Positions 60,423-64,000 of a stretch of DNA of 64,000 nucleotides are shown here, piece by piece. The translations under genes and the position numbers were made by a program. The stretch is from Mycolicibacterium arenosum (lineage in GTDB: Bacteria > Actinomycetota > Actinomycetes > Mycobacteriales > Mycobacteriaceae). Each line of letters opens with the position of its first letter. The first letter of the stretch is position 1. Location of the stretch: assembly GCF_024320865.1 (NCBI RefSeq), contig NZ_JANDBD010000015.1, positions 1-64,000 on the forward strand. Direction: 5' to 3'. The notes under the pieces were generated by a model, which saw nothing but the letters and a program-made list of their open reading frames with translations, ran no database searches and had not been told where the DNA came from.

Positions 60423-61838
60423 CTAGCCGGCATCACCGTTGTCGCCGTTCTGTCCGTTCCGGGTGCCGGGGGCCTTCCCGGAGCCGGTTCCGCCCGTTCC
60501 GCCGGTACCGCCCGCTCCGCCGGTTCCGCCATCACCGCCGTTGCCCCCGTTACCGCCTGCGCCGGTGTTGGTCGTCGACGTGGCACCGCCACCGTCGCCG
60601 CCGTTGCCGCCCGGTGAACCCGCGCCACCGTTCCCGCCGTCACCGCCGGTGCCACCCGCCGCGGGGCCCGAGCCGGTCTTCGCATTTCCGCCCCTACCGC
60701 CGCTGCCCGCGGAGCCGAGCACGCCACCGTTTCCACCGTTGCCGCCGCCGTTTCCGGTCGCATCCGTGGTGCCCGTGTTGGTCGCCGTGCCACTGTCGCC
60801 TCCGTTACCGCCGTTGCCCACGGCCTGCGCGTCGCCACCGTCGCCGCCGCTGCCGGAGTTCGCAGAGCCGCTGCCGCCCGACGTGGCGTCTCCGCCTGCA
60901 CCGCCGCTGCCGCCGTTGCCGAATTGCCCCGAGGCGCCGCCGTTTCCACCGGCTCCACCGTTGACCGTTCCGGAGCCGGTGCTCGCGTGCCCACCACCGC
61001 CGCCGTGGCCGCCGTTGCCGAAGATCGCGCCGCCGGCGCCTCCGTGGCCACCGTTGCCGCCGGTCTGATCACCGTTGAGTTGGCCGATCGCGTCCCCGCC
61101 CCTGCCTCCCGCACCTCCGTTACCGAACAGCCCGGCGGCACCACCGTTTCCGCCCGCCTGCCCGGCAGTGCCCGCACCTCCGGCACCTCCGTTTCCGAAC
61201 AGCAACCCACCGCGGCCGCCGGCTTGACCCGCCGCACCGGGCGCGCCGTTGCCGATCAGCAGGCCACCGTTCTCGCCGGGTTCGTCGCCGTTGCTCACGA
61301 ACACCCTGAGGAACGCGGTGATCGGGTCGACGAATCCGGGCTGCTGCAGATTCGCCGACGGGCCCGGCAACCGGATGGCGATGCGCTCGATGGGCGTCGG
61401 GCGTGATGATGAGTCGCCAGTTGCTGCCGCGGACGAGCGACTCACATACGGCGACGCCGTGCCGAACGACGCCCGCACCGCAGGGCGCTCGTTGCCACGC
61501 GGGACGAGCAGGATGTACAGCGGTTCGTGAGGCATGTCGCCGGACGGGGTCGTGCTCACTGCGTTGTGCCGTGGCGGCGGGACGGTCACCGTCGTGCCGT
61601 CCTCGTGGACTGGACGAACGGATGCCACCACGGGGCGCGCCGGCGACGTGACGACGGTGGCGGTCAGTTCGGTGCGCGGAGAGGACGCGTGCTGTGGTGG
61701 TGACGCCACGTGTACGAGCGTGACGCCCACGCCGAGGGCGACGGCGAGTGAACCGACGCGTCCGACGTATCCGCCGGACGCCGGCGCGCGATGGCGCGCT
61801 GAGCAGAGATCGTGAGTTCGAGTTGTCATGTGGATCAT
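60423..61838 (-). CDS. PGRS-like glycine-rich secreted protein without PE domain
   Basis: The 471-residue protein has an N-terminal export segment (about 25-46, GGYVGRVGSLAVALGVGVTL) of a type common in mycobacterial surface proteins, a Pro/Ser/Thr-rich region to about 180, then nearly 290 residues of Gly-Gly-X repeats. These include several GGLLIGNG/GGLLFGNGG/GGAAGLFGNGG modules, as in PGRS domains, and the tail ends in GDNGDAG. No PE or PPE N terminus exists. Starts at 61838 and 61829 are both plausible, and 61916 is possible. No close -10 box was found. The repeats are encoded by GC-rich degenerate codons. Confidence 0.75.
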   Translation of the reverse strand: MIHMTTRTHDLCSARHRAPASGGYVGRVGSLAVALGVGVTLVHVASPPQHASSPRTELTATVVTSPARPVVASVRPVHEDGTTVTVPPPRHNAVSTTPSGDMPHEPLYILLVPRGNERPAVRASFGTASPYVSRSSAAATGDSSSRPTPIERIAIRLPGPSANLQQPGFVDPITAFLRVFVSNGDEPGENGGLLIGNGAPGAAGQAGGRGGLLFGNGGAGGAGTAGQAGGNGGAAGLFGNGGAGGRGGDAIGQLNGDQTGGNGGHGGAGGAIFGNGGHGGGGGHASTGSGTVNGGAGGNGGASGQFGNGGSGGAGGDATSGGSGSANSGSGGDGGDAQAVGNGGNGGDSGTATNTGTTDATGNGGGNGGNGGVLGSAGSGGRGGNAKTGSGPAAGGTGGDGGNGGAGSPGGNGGDGGGATSTTNTGAGGNGGNGGDGGTGGAGGTGGTGGTGSGKAPGTRNGQNGDNGDAG

Positions 61839-62041
61839 GGCTTCGACGGTGCGCCCGCCGCTTTCCACCGCTCTGAAGCAGCGATGAAATCCGCAGGTGA
61901 GAATGTTGATGGTCATCGGCACTAGCACGCGGGTCCGACGTTTTTCGGTACGGCCGTGCCGGTTGTGCACAGTCCGGGTTTCATCCACAGGTCGAGTTCG
62001 CACCGTGGCGAGGAGAGCATGACTCTCGGATAATCGAATGT
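61839..62041. other. 203-bp divergent intergenic region
   Basis: It holds the starts of the PGRS-like gene (minus) and the DUF222/HNH gene (plus). The plus-strand -10 GATAAT lies at 62029-62034, 7 nt before the HNH ATG. No promoter could be assigned for the PGRS-like gene, and no other gene was seen. Confidence 0.45.
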
Positions 62042-63649
62042 ATGTGCGAGGCGTTTCGGGATCCGGCGGGGATGGACGATGCCGCGCTGAACCTCGCGAT
62101 CACCGGGTACGCGCGCGCCGAGGCCGCGACCGCCGGACACCGACTGGCCGCGATCGCCGAACTGGTCGACCGGCGGCTGGGTACCGAGTTGGCGCTCTCG
62201 CGGGAACGCTCGGCCTGCGACGCGTGGGATTGCTGTGCTGCCGAGATCGCCGCCGACCTGATCGTCAGCCACCGCACGGCCTCGGGGTTGATGTATCAGG
62301 CCCTGGACCTGCGCGACCGGATCCCCCTGACCGGGGACCTGCTGCGCCTCGGCGACATCACCCTGAAGGTGGCGGCCACCGCGTCGTGGCGCACCCAGCT
62401 GATCGTCGACCCCGACGCGCTGGCCCGGGTGGACGCCGACCTCGCCGCGGTGGCCACCCGGTGGGGCGGCTACTCCGAGCAGAAACTCTGCGATGCGATC
62501 GACGCCGCGATCGAACGCCACGACCCCGATGCGGTGCGCCGGTTCCGGACCGCGCAGAGATCGTTGAACATCGCGTTCGGTAAACCCGACGACGCCACCG
62601 GCACCCGATCCATCTACGGACGGGTCAGTGCCCTGGACGCCGAGCTGACCGACCGCCGCCTGGACGCCATGGCGGCATCGGTGTGTCCCGAGGATCCGCG
62701 CAGCCACGGCGAGCGTCGCGTGGCCGCCCTCGGGATCATCAACGCCGGCGGCGATCACCTGCCGTGTCTGTGCGGATCGGCGGACTGCCCGGCCACCGGG
62801 CCCGACGCCCGCGGTAAGCACTTCGAGATCCTCGTCCTCACCGACAACCCCCACCCCGCCGACGGCCCGGCACCCGAGGCACCCGACGACGGCCCAGACG
62901 ACGGTGGGCCGCGCTACGACCCGGACTACGACTGGGAACACCACTGGACCGACGAAGCGCCACCCGAGGATGCCGACGGCGTCGACGACGCCGATTGCGA
63001 GACAGCTGCTTCCACCCCCGCGACCACCGCCCCGTGTGGCTACACCGCGATCGTCGCCGGCGGGAGCGTCCTGCCCGCCGCGCTGCTGGCCGACCTGTGC
63101 CGGATGGGCGCGAGCATCCGCACCATCGCCACCCCGGAGGAGGTGACCGCCGAGATCCGCTACCGGCCCTCTATCGCGACCCAACGCCTCGTACGGGCCC
63201 GCGACATGACATGCCGCTTCCTCGGCTGCGATCACCCGGCCGAATACGCCGACCTCGACCACACCGTCCCCTACGGCCGCCCCGGCGGGCTGACCCATCC
63301 GGGCAACATCGCCACGCTGTGCCGAAAACATCACCTGCTCAAGACGTTCTGGGTCGGTGAGGGCGGCTGGAGTACTCAGCAGCTCGCCGACGGCACGATC
63401 GTGTGGACGAGTCCATCGGGGCTGAAACACCGAGCGCCGCCGGGCTCGCGGATCTCCTTCCCGAACTGGGACCCCACCACACCACTACCGGACACCCCGA
63501 CACCGGTGGTCACCGAACCCACCCCCGGCCGCGACCTGCGCATGCCCACCCGCCGACGCACCCGCGCCCAACAACGCGCCGCGAGCATCACCGCCGAACG
63601 ACGACGCAACCACGAAGACCGCCTCGCCCAGAGCACCGCACCGTTCTGA
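62042..63649 (+). CDS. DUF222 / HNH endonuclease, 13E12-family repeat protein
   Basis: The 535-residue protein has an N-terminal DUF222 (about 15-270), an acidic Pro/Asp-rich linker (about 275-330) and a C-terminal HNH nuclease (CRFLGCDHPAEYADLDHTVPYGRPGGLTHPGNIATLCRKHHLLKTFW) with both Cys pairs and the HNH His/Asn residues. It belongs to the REP13E12 family, repeated many times in mycobacterial genomes. In M. tuberculosis a member hosts the phiRv1 attachment site. The biological role is unknown. ATG at 62042, with GATAAT 7 nt upstream. Confidence 0.88.
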   Translation: MCEAFRDPAGMDDAALNLAITGYARAEAATAGHRLAAIAELVDRRLGTELALSRERSACDAWDCCAAEIAADLIVSHRTASGLMYQALDLRDRIPLTGDLLRLGDITLKVAATASWRTQLIVDPDALARVDADLAAVATRWGGYSEQKLCDAIDAAIERHDPDAVRRFRTAQRSLNIAFGKPDDATGTRSIYGRVSALDAELTDRRLDAMAASVCPEDPRSHGERRVAALGIINAGGDHLPCLCGSADCPATGPDARGKHFEILVLTDNPHPADGPAPEAPDDGPDDGGPRYDPDYDWEHHWTDEAPPEDADGVDDADCETAASTPATTAPCGYTAIVAGGSVLPAALLADLCRMGASIRTIATPEEVTAEIRYRPSIATQRLVRARDMTCRFLGCDHPAEYADLDHTVPYGRPGGLTHPGNIATLCRKHHLLKTFWVGEGGWSTQQLADGTIVWTSPSGLKHRAPPGSRISFPNWDPTTPLPDTPTPVVTEPTPGRDLRMPTRRRTRAQQRAASITAERRRNHEDRLAQSTAPF

Positions 63650-63724
63650 ACAGGTGACACCCGCAGCTCGCGCCGATCCTGTTCGGGCTCATGGATGTTC
63701 ACGGCCCCGTGAGATACTTTCCGG

Positions 63725-64000
63725 GTGACCGACAGCACGCCGACGGTGATCAGGGTCGCCGCAGCGGTGATCGTGGACGACTTCGGTCGCATCCTGCTGG
63801 TACGCAAGCGCGGGACAGCCGCGTTCATGCAACCCGGCGGCAAGATCAGGCCCGGCGAAACGCCCGTCGAGGCCCTGCACCGCGAGGTCACCGAGGAGCT
63901 CGACGTCGGCATCGTCGCCGAATCGGTGCGCTTCCTGGGACGGCACGTCGCACCGGCTGCCAACGAACCGGATCACACCGTCGAGGCCGAGCTCTTCCTG
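63725..64000 (+). CDS. Nudix hydrolase, cut by the window edge
   Basis: Ninety-two residues are visible: VTDSTPTVIRVAAAVIVDDF, then ILLVRKRGTAAFMQPGG, and a complete Nudix box (GKIRPGETPVEALHREVTEELDVG). It would hydrolyse a nucleoside diphosphate-linked compound, and the early AAAVIVDDFGRILLVRKRG fits MutT/NUDT-type enzymes. The GTG at 63725 lies 6 nt after GATACT (63713-63718). The 3' end is beyond position 64000. Confidence 0.9.
   Translation, partial: MTDSTPTVIRVAAAVIVDDFGRILLVRKRGTAAFMQPGGKIRPGETPVEALHREVTEELDVGIVAESVRFLGRHVAPAANEPDHTVEAELFL

Noticed and set aside
60423..61300. The regular repeats as a CRISPR array or satellite
   Set aside because: The periodicity is codon-based (Gly-Gly-X) in one open frame, with no constant spacers.
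61922..63430. A 502-codon minus-strand frame over the HNH gene
   Set aside because: The plus strand encodes a full DUF222/HNH protein; the minus frame is compositionally odd and lacks motifs.

Overview
The window is high-GC actinobacterial chromosome and reads as a fast-growing Mycobacterium (Mycolicibacterium). I base this on gene order remembered from Mycobacterium tuberculosis: aldR-ald, pepR-gpsI-lppU-rpsO-ribF-sirR, ltp1/fadE21, truB-pptT-pptH, then dinF-nrnA-rbfA-infB-ylxR-nusA-rimP, proS-efpA-cysG-cobB-cobO-chelatase-mqo, and lipase-mtr-nicT. Mycothione reductase, PptT/PptH and a PGRS-like protein also point to mycobacteria. No PE/PPE N-terminal domain, prophage, CRISPR array, tRNA or rRNA was seen. 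No stretch longer than about 250 bp lacks a gene.

1-13 kb: a possible mobile-element edge and a hairpin, an epimerase-like SDR, a divergent SDR/TetR pair with paired operators, aldR-ald (alanine catabolism), small SEC-C and DUF4334 genes, and a left-facing block rpsO-lppU-gpsI-pepR-bla that joins RNA turnover, a zinc protease and a class A beta-lactamase. ribF and the metal repressor sirR/mntR are divergent.

13-20 kb: a TetR-controlled fatty-acid/lipid catabolic operon with thiolase (ltp1), SRPBCC protein, MaoC hydratase, 3-hydroxyacyl-CoA dehydrogenase, acyl-CoA dehydrogenase and a second SDR. The acyl-CoA ligase expected here survives only as a 31-codon C-terminal tail. A TetR-type palindrome covers the -10 box of ltp1.

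20-31 kb: truB-pptT-pptH (overlapping, with opposing phosphopantetheine transfer and removal), a secreted DUF3558-like protein, a sulfotransferase with an unrecognised partner, a CocE-type hydrolase with a MmcQ/YjbR protein, DUF2277/DUF1802 genes facing an echA16-like hydratase, and a two-gene unit of a proline-rich membrane protein plus an ECF sigma factor fused to a zinc-finger anti-sigma-like domain, a membrane helix and a proline-rich tail.

31-57 kb: the conserved translation/transcription block (dinF, nrnA, rbfA, infB, ylxR, nusA, rimP), two small genes (lipoprotein, DUF4439), proS, a VOC fusion protein, tandem EfpA-type exporters, the siroheme/cobalamin genes cysG-cobB-cobO with a Mg-chelatase-like AAA/VWA protein, a GNAT enzyme, mqo, a lipase, mtr, and an ArsR-methyltransferase-NicT set.

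57-64 kb: a SARP/NB-ARC/TPR regulator behind a PGRS-like Gly-rich secreted protein, a DUF222/HNH (13E12-type) protein and a truncated Nudix gene at the right edge. Across the window many genes have a TANNNT -10 box 5-8 nt before the start codon, so leaderless transcription appears to be the rule, and many operon joints use 4-nt ATGA/GTGA overlaps.
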